NCBI GenBank assembly: GCA_003219945.1
Contig: QHQV01000003.1
Coordinates: 1-5,991, forward strand
Reading direction: 5' to 3'
DNA length: 5,991 bases
Source of the DNA: Verrucomicrobiota bacterium
GTDB lineage: Bacteria > Verrucomicrobiota > Verrucomicrobiia > Chthoniobacterales > UBA10450
Below the pieces are notes generated by a model. The model did not search any database and had not been told where the DNA came from. It saw only the letters and a program-made list of their open reading frames with translations. Positions 1 to 5,991 of this stretch are shown one piece after another. Within the stretch, counting starts at the first letter, position 1. The number at the start of each line of letters is the position of its first letter. The position numbers and the translations under genes were made by a program.

Positions 1-1262
1 CAGAGCAGCTTTTTGCTGTCGGGCGACCATTTTGGCGCGTAGTAGTAGGTGTCGCCGCCATTCGTGATCTGTTGCGGCTCGCCCTTGCCGTCCTGCGAAC
101 GGACATACAGTTCGTTCTCGCCGGTCGCGTCCGAGTTGTACGCAATCCATTTCCCGTCGGGCGACCAAACCGCATCGCGTTCGTGGGCTCCTGAAGTTTT
201 GCTCAGATTGCGAGGCGTCCCGTTCTTTGCCGGGACAGAAAAGACATCGCCGCGCGCAACGACGATCGTGCGCTCGCCGTCGGGCGCGAGGTTTACAGAT
301 TCAATATACTTAGCCGCATCGACCAATCCGCCGCGCCCGCTGTCGAAGTCTTCTTTGATGTCGATGGGCACAGGCGTGGCCTGGCCCGTGGCCAGATCAT
401 AACGCCAGATGTGACCGGCCTGCTCAAACACGATCGATTGTTTGCCCATCGATGGGAACTTGATGTCGAAGTCCGTGAAGTGCGTCAGCTGCTTTGTTTC
501 CTTCGTTGCAAGATCCATAACGAAGAGATTCATCCGGTTGTCCCGGTCAGAAATGAAATAGATCTTGTTGTCCGGTCCCCACATCGGGCAGATGTCCTGC
601 GCCGGATTGTTCGTTAGGTTTTCCGTGGCGCCGGTTTTAAAATCGTAAAGCCAAACGTCATCCGCCATGCCGCCGCGATAATGTTTCCATGTGCGGAATT
701 CGCGGAAGATGCGGTTGAACGCCATCTTCGAATCGTCCGGCGAAAACGAAACGAATCCGCCGCGCGGCACCGGCAATTGTTGCGGCAATTCTGAGTCCAG
801 ACCTACGGCGAAAAGCGAGCCGACGAAATCGTCGAACGATCTCATGCGCGACCGGAAGACGATGAGAGGCTTGGTGTTTTCCCATGCCATCACAATGTTG
901 TTGGGACCCATGCGATCAGAAACATCGTCGCGGGCCAATGTGGCCGAAGTCGTCAGGCGTTTCGGGACGCCGCCCTCGGCTGGCATGACGTAAACTTCTC
1001 TGTTGCCGTCGTACTCCGAACTAAAAGCGATTTGAGTGCCGTCCGGTGAAAAGCGTGAGAACGAAGTGTAACCCGGGCCGCTTGTGCCGTCTTTGCCGAC
1101 GGTGTACAACTGCCCTGCGTAACAGAGGACGATATCCCGATCATTCGTGGTCGGAAAACGCAACACTCGCGTCGTGTTAGGCAGGTTTTGCGCCGACGCA
1201 GTTGTCAACGAGCAAACGAGCACCGTGACTGACAGAGAAAAGAAACGACAAACCATATTCAT
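1..1262 (-). CDS. Tricorn protease homolog, N-terminal part (runs off left edge)
   Basis: Tricorn-type proteases are large enzymes in which beta-propellers feed oligopeptides to a C-terminal PDZ plus S41-type serine protease domain. Here 420 codons read without interruption from the ATG at 1262; the catalytic half lies beyond position 1. Residues 1-24 form a signal peptide with a hydrophobic core (LSVTVLVCSL) and a probable cleavage after TASA, so the protein is exported. The rest is propeller: FSPDG at 71-75, FSPDD at 173-177, WSPDG at 376-380, WSPDS at 412-416, and the family-typical stretches YVMPAEGGVPKRLT, RDDVSDRMGPNNIVMAW, FREFRTWKHYRGGMADD and HFTDFDIKFPS. The start is chosen for the signal peptide; a second in-frame ATG lies two codons in, and no clear Shine-Dalgarno is visible. 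The first blade appears about six residues short near residue 59. A plain TolB-like propeller is the alternative, but the tricorn-specific strings make that unlikely. Confidence 0.93.
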   Translation of the reverse strand, partial: MNMVCRFFSLSVTVLVCSLTTASAQNLPNTTRVLRFPTTNDRDIVLCYAGQLYTVGKDGTSGPGYTSFSRFSPDGTQIAFSSEYDGNREVYVMPAEGGVPKRLTTSATLARDDVSDRMGPNNIVMAWENTKPLIVFRSRMRSFDDFVGSLFAVGLDSELPQQLPVPRGGFVSFSPDDSKMAFNRIFREFRTWKHYRGGMADDVWLYDFKTGATENLTNNPAQDICPMWGPDNKIYFISDRDNRMNLFVMDLATKETKQLTHFTDFDIKFPSMGKQSIVFEQAGHIWRYDLATGQATPVPIDIKEDFDSGRGGLVDAAKYIESVNLAPDGERTIVVARGDVFSVPAKNGTPRNLSKTSGAHERDAVWSPDGKWIAYNSDATGENELYVRSQDGKGEPQQITNGGDTYYYAPKWSPDSKKLL

Positions 1263-1330
1263 AGCGTAACAAGGGCGAAGTGAGCAAAGTGCCGTTGAAC
1301 GCATCGGATGCAACAGCGATTTCATTCCCA

Positions 1331-1364
1331 AATTGGATGCAGTGCCGTGGCGAATTGGATTCAG
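1331..1364. repeat. Direct repeat AATTGGAT(G/T)CAG, 22-bp pitch
   Basis: AATTGGATGCAG at 1331-1342 recurs as AATTGGATTCAG at 1353-1364, with 11 of 12 bases identical. The pitch of 22 bp is about two helical turns, so two protein subunits could bind the same DNA face. It lies in the divergent region, about 70 bp upstream of the tricorn start and about 125 bp upstream of the TerC start. Binding is inference; a chance repeat is possible at this length. Confidence 0.4.
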
Positions 1365-1393
1365 AGTGAGCTGGGAATACAGATGTGTGGTCA

Positions 1394-1406
1394 CCGAAAA
1401 TTTCGG
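1394..1406. promoter_or_regulatory. Interrupted palindrome CCGAAA-A-TTTCGG
   Basis: Two perfect 6-bp arms flank a single central A. It sits in the divergent intergenic region, about 83 bp upstream of the TerC start codon. It could be an operator or simply a chance palindrome. It is not followed by a T tract in either direction, so it does not look like a terminator. Confidence 0.3.
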
Positions 1407-1475
1407 CGTGCACCAGCTCAGGCGCTAACGGTACTTAGCTTAAGATCGTGCAGGACGAGGCCCACGACAGTACAC

Positions 1476-1489
1476 TGAACGATCGTTCA
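1476..1489. promoter_or_regulatory. 14-bp perfect palindrome overlapping the TerC start codon
   Basis: TGAACGATCGTTCA is a perfect palindrome ending on the A of the ATG at 1489. Its core has the form GAAC-N4-GTTC, which is the general form of LexA (SOS) boxes in Gram-positive bacteria and actinobacteria; the full flanking consensus is not met. A repressor bound here would block transcription or initiation. As RNA it could also fold, but with no loop it would be a poor hairpin. The symmetry is seen directly; the operator role is inference. Confidence 0.4.
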
Positions 1490-2259
1490 TGGAATGGCTC
1501 ACTGATCCGAATGCATGGATCGGACTGTTAACATTAACAGTTCTCGAACTCGTACTCGGCATCGACAACATCGTTTTCATCTCGATCCTGTCCGGGAAAT
1601 TGCCTGCGCATCAGCGAAAGAATGCACGCCTCATAGGCCTTAGCCTGGCCATGTTCATGCGCATCCTGCTGCTGCTATCGATCACCTGGATCATGGGACT
1701 TACGCGTCCGCTGTTTACCATTGCCGGTTTTGAAGTCACCGGGCGCGCGATCATTTTAGTCGCGGGCGGCTTTTTCCTTCTCGTGAAAAGCACGCATGAA
1801 ATTCATGACCACATGGAAGGAGAAGACGAGCAGCAGGAAGCACGCGCTGTGGCGTCAGTGCTCGCGGTCCTCGTGCAGATTAGTCTGCTCGACCTCGTGT
1901 TCTCGCTGGACTCGGTGATTACGGCTGTGGGGATGGTGGATGAGATCGCCATCATGATCATCGCAGTCGTTATGGCGATGATTGTCATGATGGTCTTCGC
2001 TGGCCCGGTAAGCGGTTTCGTTGAACGCCATCCTACAATTAAGATGCTCGCGCTTAGCTTTCTTCTTCTTATCGGTGTGAACCTCATCGCTGAAGGTGTC
2101 GGTTTTCACATTCCTAAGGGCTACACCTATTTCGCGATGGCGTTCGCGCTGTTCGTGGAAATGCTGAACTTCAAAATGCGATCCCGAAAACCTGCGCCGC
2201 GCGCGCTACAAAGCCGGCGACTGCAGAAGGCGATTGATCGAATTGAAGCGCCACATTAA
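1489..2259 (+). CDS. TerC-family integral membrane protein (YgdQ/YoaE-like)
   Basis: The 256-residue product matches the TerC family along its whole length, with about seven hydrophobic segments. The two family hallmarks are present: E20 with D26-N27 in ELVLGIDNIVFISIL, and the pseudo-symmetric D135/D141-S142 in LLDLVFSLDSVITAVGM. Family members act in the inner membrane; several are linked to manganese export, to metal supply for secreted enzymes, or to tellurite tolerance. Which of these applies here cannot be read from sequence. The loop at residues 103-117 is rich in His, Glu and Asp, and the C-terminal tail from about residue 231 is basic. The ATG at 1489 fits the family N-terminus. The only purine-rich stretch (AGGACGAGG, 1452-1460) is about 28 bases away, too far to be its Shine-Dalgarno. 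I see no yybP-ykoY manganese riboswitch upstream. No tellurium-resistance partner genes are nearby. Confidence 0.95.
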   Translation: MEWLTDPNAWIGLLTLTVLELVLGIDNIVFISILSGKLPAHQRKNARLIGLSLAMFMRILLLLSITWIMGLTRPLFTIAGFEVTGRAIILVAGGFFLLVKSTHEIHDHMEGEDEQQEARAVASVLAVLVQISLLDLVFSLDSVITAVGMVDEIAIMIIAVVMAMIVMMVFAGPVSGFVERHPTIKMLALSFLLLIGVNLIAEGVGFHIPKGYTYFAMAFALFVEMLNFKMRSRKPAPRALQSRRLQKAIDRIEAPH

Positions 2260-2317
2260 ATCTGTGCCTGTGTAGCCTCGGCCTCTGTGGAATTTAGCCG
2301 ACGATTACTTTTTGGCA

Positions 2318-2737
2318 CTAGTCCGCGGCTTGGTTAGAGTCACCCCTTTGAACTCGCACAATCATAAAATGTGGATGTGTGCTTTCCCAGGCAAGTGCCT
2401 TTTGCTTCGTGTCAAAAAAACGGTCGACTACAATCGCGTCCCGCTCAGCCCGAGTTCTGCCTAACGAGCGAGCGGCCTTCCGTTTGACGACGTCCGGACC
2501 GGTGTCCCTGGCCATACACTCGCCGTCACCAAAAGTAACTTTGCTGCCGTAAGGAATCTTTTTTGGATCGACGGCACAGTCGGTTTCGCGCAGGCGTGCA
2601 CCATTCCAAGCTGCGGCCCTCCCTGAACCCTCGCTAGGCCAATAGACCGTGACACGCGCAAGGGCTGTGCGGTCGCTAGGGAAAGACTGGCAAGCAAAAG
2701 CTAAAACGAGCCCAGCTATCGTGACTAACCGCTTCAT
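2318..2737 (-). CDS. Small exported 3D-domain protein (MltA/RlpA-like beta-barrel)
   Basis: The product is 139 residues. Residues 1-27 form a signal peptide (basic MKR, hydrophobic ITIAGLVLAFA-like core, ALA before R28). C16 does not sit in a proper lipobox, so a soluble periplasmic form is more likely than a lipoprotein. The remainder is one 3D domain, a double-psi beta-barrel named for three conserved aspartates: D57 in AVDPKKIPYGSKV, D78 in ARDTGPD, and D105 in VVDRFFDTKQKALAW. The same fold forms the catalytic part of MltA lytic transglycosylases, so a role in peptidoglycan cleavage or binding is plausible but unproven for this stand-alone form. C54 and C74 could form a disulphide. The ATG at 2737 is chosen because it gives a clean signal peptide; the frame stays open upstream to a TTG at 2779. 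The gene converges on TerC with 58 bp between stop codons. Confidence 0.85.
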   Translation of the reverse strand: MKRLVTIAGLVLAFACQSFPSDRTALARVTVYWPSEGSGRAAAWNGARLRETDCAVDPKKIPYGSKVTFGDGECMARDTGPDVVKRKAARSLGRTRAERDAIVVDRFFDTKQKALAWESTHPHFMIVRVQRGDSNQAAD

Positions 2738-2880
2738 TCCATTATCCGATGATTCCCGCACGCACAAATCCGGGAGCAACGGATTAGCGAAACTGTGAGG
2801 TAATCGCTTCTTTATTAACTTCGGAACTGCGCAGTCGTTTGGCCCTGTGAACGGCTATTCAGCGACGGTTCGTTGCGTTC

Positions 2881-4578
2881 TCAATGTTTCCAGTCGACAA
2901 CGTGCTCTTCCAGGTAGGCGTCCACCGCGCTGCCTATCGTCGGATAGAAGTCTGCGGCACCGAAGCGATCCAATAGCTCGAAGCGTTTCAGCTTGTCCTT
3001 GACCGGATCCTTCATCTCGGCGAACCGCAGCTCGACTCCCGATTCGGTCAGGGTGTGCTCGAGCTCGGCAAGCATATCAGCCGAAGTCACGTCAATGCTG
3101 GTGACAGGCTCGGCCGTGACGATGATTCGCCGCACCGGAGTCGGCGATTCTGCAATGGCGTGGAGGACGCGCTGGTGGAAGAGCTCGGCGTTTGCGAAGA
3201 AAAGAGGTGCGTCCCAGCGAAACAGCACAAGGCCGGGAATGCGACGCGCAACGGGATAGCGCTTGATGTCGTGGTAACCGCGAACACCATCGACTCGACC
3301 GAGCACTGCGAAGTGTGGCCGCCAGCCATCCCACAAGAACTCGATTACCGCGATGGCGATTGCGATGCCAATGCCATGAATCACGCCGAACACGGCAACT
3401 CCGACAAAACAGACAATCGACAGCCAGAATTCCCATTGCTGAATGCGGAAGATGCGACGCAGGTCTGCGAATTCGAACAAGCCGATGGCGGCGGCAATCA
3501 CGACGGCGGCGAGCGCGCTACTCGGCAGATCCTTCAGCAGATTGGGAGCAAACATCAGAAGGAGCGCGACTGCGATCGCGCCCACAACTCCAGTGAACTG
3601 CGTCTTCGCGCCGGCCGCTTCGGCGACCGGAGTGCGTGACGAGCTGCTGCTGATCGGGAATCCCCGAAACAGGCCGGCGGCGAGATTGGCGGCGCCCAAG
3701 CCGATCATCTCCTGATTAGGATCGACCGACGTCCGGGTTTTGGCGGCGTATGTCCTCGACAAAACGCTCGTGTCCGCGAACGCCACCATGGCGACGGCAC
3801 AGCCGCCGATTATAACGTCGTCGAGGTGAGCAAAACTAATCATCGGCAATGCAAACGATGGCAGTCCTTGCGGTAGTGGACCGAGAACTTTTACGCCGGC
3901 GGTGGCCTCGAGGCTCAGTATACCGACCACAATAGTCGCGGCGATAACTGCGAGCAGAAGGCCCGGGATGCGTTTGTAGGGCTTGAGCAAAAGAATCGCT
4001 GCGAGTGTGCCGGCGCCGACCGCGAACGACGTCAGTTCACCTGTCCACCGAGCACACCTTCGGTAATGCGTAACAGATCGCGCAATGGACCGGCGTCGTC
4101 GATGGAGAACCCAAGGAGCTTTGGCAGTTGGCTGATCAGCACTGTGAGCCCGATGCCGTTCATGTAGCCGTACCGATCGGCTTGGGGAGGAGCTCCGTTG
4201 AAGCCGAGGCGCAACACACCTATCAATGCGCACACCAGACCCGAGATGACCGCCATCATACTCGCGATGACTACCGCACGGATGGCGTCGCCACCTGACA
4301 GGTGGAGCACGACCGCGAGAATCACCGGTGCGAGAGACGAATCGGGTCCGAGCACAAGAATGCGACTGGGACCAAACACCGCGTACGCGAGCAAGGGCAC
4401 AATCGTGGCATACAGTCCATAGATTCCGGGAACGCCCGAAGCCAACGCATAAGCGATGCCGACTGGCACCAGCATAGTAGTCAGCACCAGACCGGCCATC
4501 ACATCGTGCGGAAAACCAGGCGGCTTTGTACTCGCTCAGGATCTGGAATCCCGATAGCCAACGTTTCCAGCGGCTCAT
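2881..4578 (-). pseudogene. SulP-family anion transporter with STAS domain, frameshifted
   Basis: SulP proteins are inner-membrane carriers of sulfate, bicarbonate or dicarboxylates; the substrate here is not assignable. One frame is open from the ATG at 4578 (MSRWKRWL) to the TGA at 2881, but between 4515 and about 4035 it encodes nonsense. The real SulP N-half lies mainly in a second frame: PHDVMAGLVLTTMLVPVGIAYA, GLYATIVPLLAYAVFGPSR, then YGYMNGIGLTVLISQLPKLLG, ending at a TGA at 4032-4034. A short piece (ELLPKPI, about 4175-4195) lies in a third frame. From TSFAVGAG onward the first frame is again normal and shows GFPISSSSSRTPVAEAAGAKT and a STAS domain over about the last 125 residues, with SIDVTSADML. 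The rebuilt protein would be about 566 residues, a normal family length. No Shine-Dalgarno is evident; a TTG at 4629 would only add a non-family extension. The family is certain; a true pseudogene versus a sequence error is not settled. Confidence 0.85.
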
Positions 4579-4647
4579 AATGAGTGTTTTTTGTTCGCAA
4601 TCATTCGAAACGGTCGGATTGGATTTCAATCTTTTTTAGCGACCAAT

Positions 4648-4673
4648 CGCCAATGATTCACTAGAAATTGGCG
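4648..4673. promoter_or_regulatory. Inverted repeat CGCCAAT-N12-ATTGGCG between divergent genes
   Basis: Seven-base perfect arms (4648-4654 and 4667-4673) are separated by 12 bases, a centre-to-centre distance of 19 bp. An extra copy of CCAAT lies just upstream at 4643-4647, giving CCAATCGCCAAT. The site lies between the SulP locus and the ABC transporter gene. There is no T tract next to either arm, so a terminator is unlikely and an operator is the better guess. The role is inferred from position and symmetry only. Confidence 0.3.
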
Positions 4674-4807
4674 GAAGGGATGCGATTCGAAGCCACGGTT
4701 AGATCGATCGGGTCCAGCGCGTGGAACCAACTGCGCGGCCTCTTTACTTGTGATCGCGCGTGAGTGATTAAATTCGATCTTAACTACGTCACGGAGTTCC
4801 AAGGGAA

Positions 4808-5991
4808 GTGAAAACGGTCTGCCGCGTCTTTGTTTATCTAAAACGCTATCCGATGCTCGCGATTGCGACGCTGGCTTGCGCGATCGTGGGCACGCTCATG
4901 ATGATCGTTCCACCTGCGGCGACGAAATATATTCTCAATAACATCATCAACGGTCACCACCCCGAACGTTTGCTTCCGCTGCTTATTCTCGTGGCCTTCG
5001 CCATGTTAGTGCAACGAGGCTTGGATTATCTTCGCCTGTTGCTCAACAACACTTTTGAGCAAAAAGTCATTTTTGATCTGCGCCGCGATCTGTATTCGCA
5101 CATTCAAACTCTGCCACTCCGCTGGTTCGATAATCGCCCCACCGGAGATCTAATGACGCGGATTCTGGAGGATGTGAGCTCGGTCGAGCGCGTCCTCATC
5201 GACGGCATTGAGAAAGGCACGGTGGCGATATTGCAGATCGTGGTGGTGGTGGCGGGAATGTTTTACCTCAGCACAAAACTGGCGTTGGTTGCGCTCGCGC
5301 CGGTGCCGTTTCTAGCCGGCGGCGCACTTTGGTATACGCTCACGGCGCATCGGCGATATCGATTGCACCGCCGCGCCGCTTCGTCGATGAATTCGCTCCT
5401 GCACGACAATCTTTCCGGCATTCGTCAGATCAAAAGTTTTGTGCGCGAGCCTGAGGAAGATCGTCGCTTCAACAAAGAGAGTGACGAGTTGCGGCGCGCC
5501 ACGTTCGTCATCACGCGTGTGTGGGCACTTTATCATTCTTCAATGTATTTATTTGGTTCGCTCGGCGTGCTGCTGGTGGTGGCCGTGGGGGCGCGCGATA
5601 TTTTATCAGGCGCTTTGCAGTTGGGGGATTTTGGCGCCTTTCTTGTGCTTGCGAGTTTTCTCTACGAGCCACTGGGTAAACTGCATGAACTCAATCAACT
5701 GCTGCAGGCAGGACGCGCCGCAGGCGAACGCGTCTTCGAAGTTCTCGATTCAGAACGTGAGCCGGAGGCCGGCAAGACGTTTGCTGATTCAGTGCGCGGC
5801 GAGATTGAGTTCCGGCACGTCAGTTTCAGCTACTCCGGCGAGCTGCCGACGCTGAATGACATTTCGTTTCACGCACGCCCGGGTGAGACGATCGCGCTTG
5901 TCGGCACGACCGGCGCGGGAAAATCCACGATCGTTAATTTACTTACGCGCTTCTACGAGTTCGACAGTGGCGAGATATTAGTCGACGGAAG
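4808..5991 (+). CDS. MsbA-like ABC exporter, N-terminal part (runs off right edge)
   Basis: This is a half-transporter with the membrane domain fused to the ATPase domain, of the group that flips lipids or exports lipophilic compounds. The first 394 codons are open. Membrane segments lie at about 15-36, 55-75, 138-175 and 245-285. The family motif PTGDLMTR is at 111-118, and the coupling-region string NLSGIRQIKSFVREPEE at 201-217. The ATPase domain starts near residue 332; A-loop Tyr342 precedes Walker A GTTGAGKST at 366-374, with catalytic-site Lys372. The usual proline of GPTGAGKST is Thr here. The signature motif and Walker B lie beyond the window. The start is GTG at 4808: an in-frame TAA at 4781 limits extension, and no ATG precedes codon 16. 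GGAG at 4793-4796, 11 bases upstream, is a possible but distant Shine-Dalgarno. A link to lipid A cannot be shown, as no partner gene is visible. Confidence 0.94.
   Translation, partial: MKTVCRVFVYLKRYPMLAIATLACAIVGTLMMIVPPAATKYILNNIINGHHPERLLPLLILVAFAMLVQRGLDYLRLLLNNTFEQKVIFDLRRDLYSHIQTLPLRWFDNRPTGDLMTRILEDVSSVERVLIDGIEKGTVAILQIVVVVAGMFYLSTKLALVALAPVPFLAGGALWYTLTAHRRYRLHRRAASSMNSLLHDNLSGIRQIKSFVREPEEDRRFNKESDELRRATFVITRVWALYHSSMYLFGSLGVLLVVAVGARDILSGALQLGDFGAFLVLASFLYEPLGKLHELNQLLQAGRAAGERVFEVLDSEREPEAGKTFADSVRGEIEFRHVSFSYSGELPTLNDISFHARPGETIALVGTTGAGKSTIVNLLTRFYEFDSGEILVDG

Noticed and set aside
49..993. Several plus-strand open frames of 68-117 codons opposite the tricorn gene
   Set aside because: They are antisense shadows: the minus strand gives a continuous, family-matching propeller protein, and the plus-strand translations resemble nothing and have no ribosome sites.
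1177..1413. Minus-strand 78-codon open frame covering the tricorn start region
   Set aside because: It overlaps the signal-peptide coding region in another frame and shows no recognisable domain; the tricorn ATG at 1262 explains the sequence.
1263..1488. A yybP-ykoY manganese riboswitch ahead of TerC
   Set aside because: Such riboswitches often precede TerC genes, but I find neither its conserved purine-rich loop sequences nor the expected paired arms.
2260..2317. Shared terminator between the convergent TerC and 3D-domain genes
   Set aside because: The 58-bp gap has repeated CTGTG words and a T5 run but no stem longer than a few bases.
2741..2746. GATAAT on the minus strand as a -10 box for the 3D-domain gene
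   Set aside because: It lies 3 bases from the ATG, so transcription would start inside the first codons; there is also no good -35 element at 16-18 bp.
3055..3639. Plus-strand 194-codon open frame inside the SulP gene
   Set aside because: It is antisense to the intact SulP membrane and STAS coding region, is low-complexity and charged, and matches no family I know.
2318..4578. Operon of SulP and the 3D-domain gene on the minus strand
   Set aside because: The gap is 143 bp, the functions are unrelated and nothing in the gap indicates co-transcription; it cannot be excluded but has no support.
4617..4637. GATTG-GATTT-CAATC stem followed by T6, terminator-like on the plus strand
   Set aside because: The stem is only 5 bp with two G-C pairs, and no plus-strand gene ends nearby, so a functional intrinsic terminator is unlikely.
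1..5991. An undescribed defence, mobile or biosynthetic system
   Set aside because: All five loci belong to known housekeeping-type envelope families; there are no transposase, integrase, toxin, nuclease or reverse-transcriptase signatures, and no arrays.

Overview
The window holds five protein-coding loci of a GC-moderate bacterium (GC in the mid-50s by eye) and no RNA genes, insertion sequences or CRISPR. A secreted tricorn-type protease, GTG/ATG starts with weak or absent Shine-Dalgarno sequences, and the wording of the TerC, SulP and ABC proteins suggest a soil-type Verrucomicrobiota or Acidobacteriota genome. That placement is inference from family resemblance, not proven by any marker here.

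Layout. Positions 1-1262 (minus) are the N-terminal 420 codons of a tricorn protease homolog that runs off the left edge. A 226-bp divergent intergenic region (1263-1488) separates it from a TerC-family membrane protein (1489-2259, plus) and contains a direct repeat and two palindromes; one palindrome overlaps the terC start codon. After a 58-bp convergent gap comes a small exported 3D-domain protein (2318-2737, minus). Next is a SulP-type anion transporter with a C-terminal STAS domain (2881-4578, minus). A 229-bp divergent region follows, then the first 394 codons of an MsbA-like ABC exporter (4808-5991, plus), which runs off the right edge just past its Walker A motif.

The most notable observation concerns the SulP gene. 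A naive reading gives one uninterrupted 565-codon frame, but roughly residues 23-181 of it are meaningless. The true SulP sequence lies in other frames, and rebuilding it needs at least four small indels at four points, all in the N-terminal 550 bp. The other four genes and the C-terminal two thirds of SulP itself show no such damage. This is either a decaying transporter gene or a local assembly error that an automatic caller would hide.

The genes share an envelope theme (secreted protease, exported 3D-domain protein, three membrane transporters) but do not form an operon: strands alternate and the gaps are 58-229 bp. I see no evidence of a novel multi-gene system. No stretch longer than 300 bases lacks a gene.
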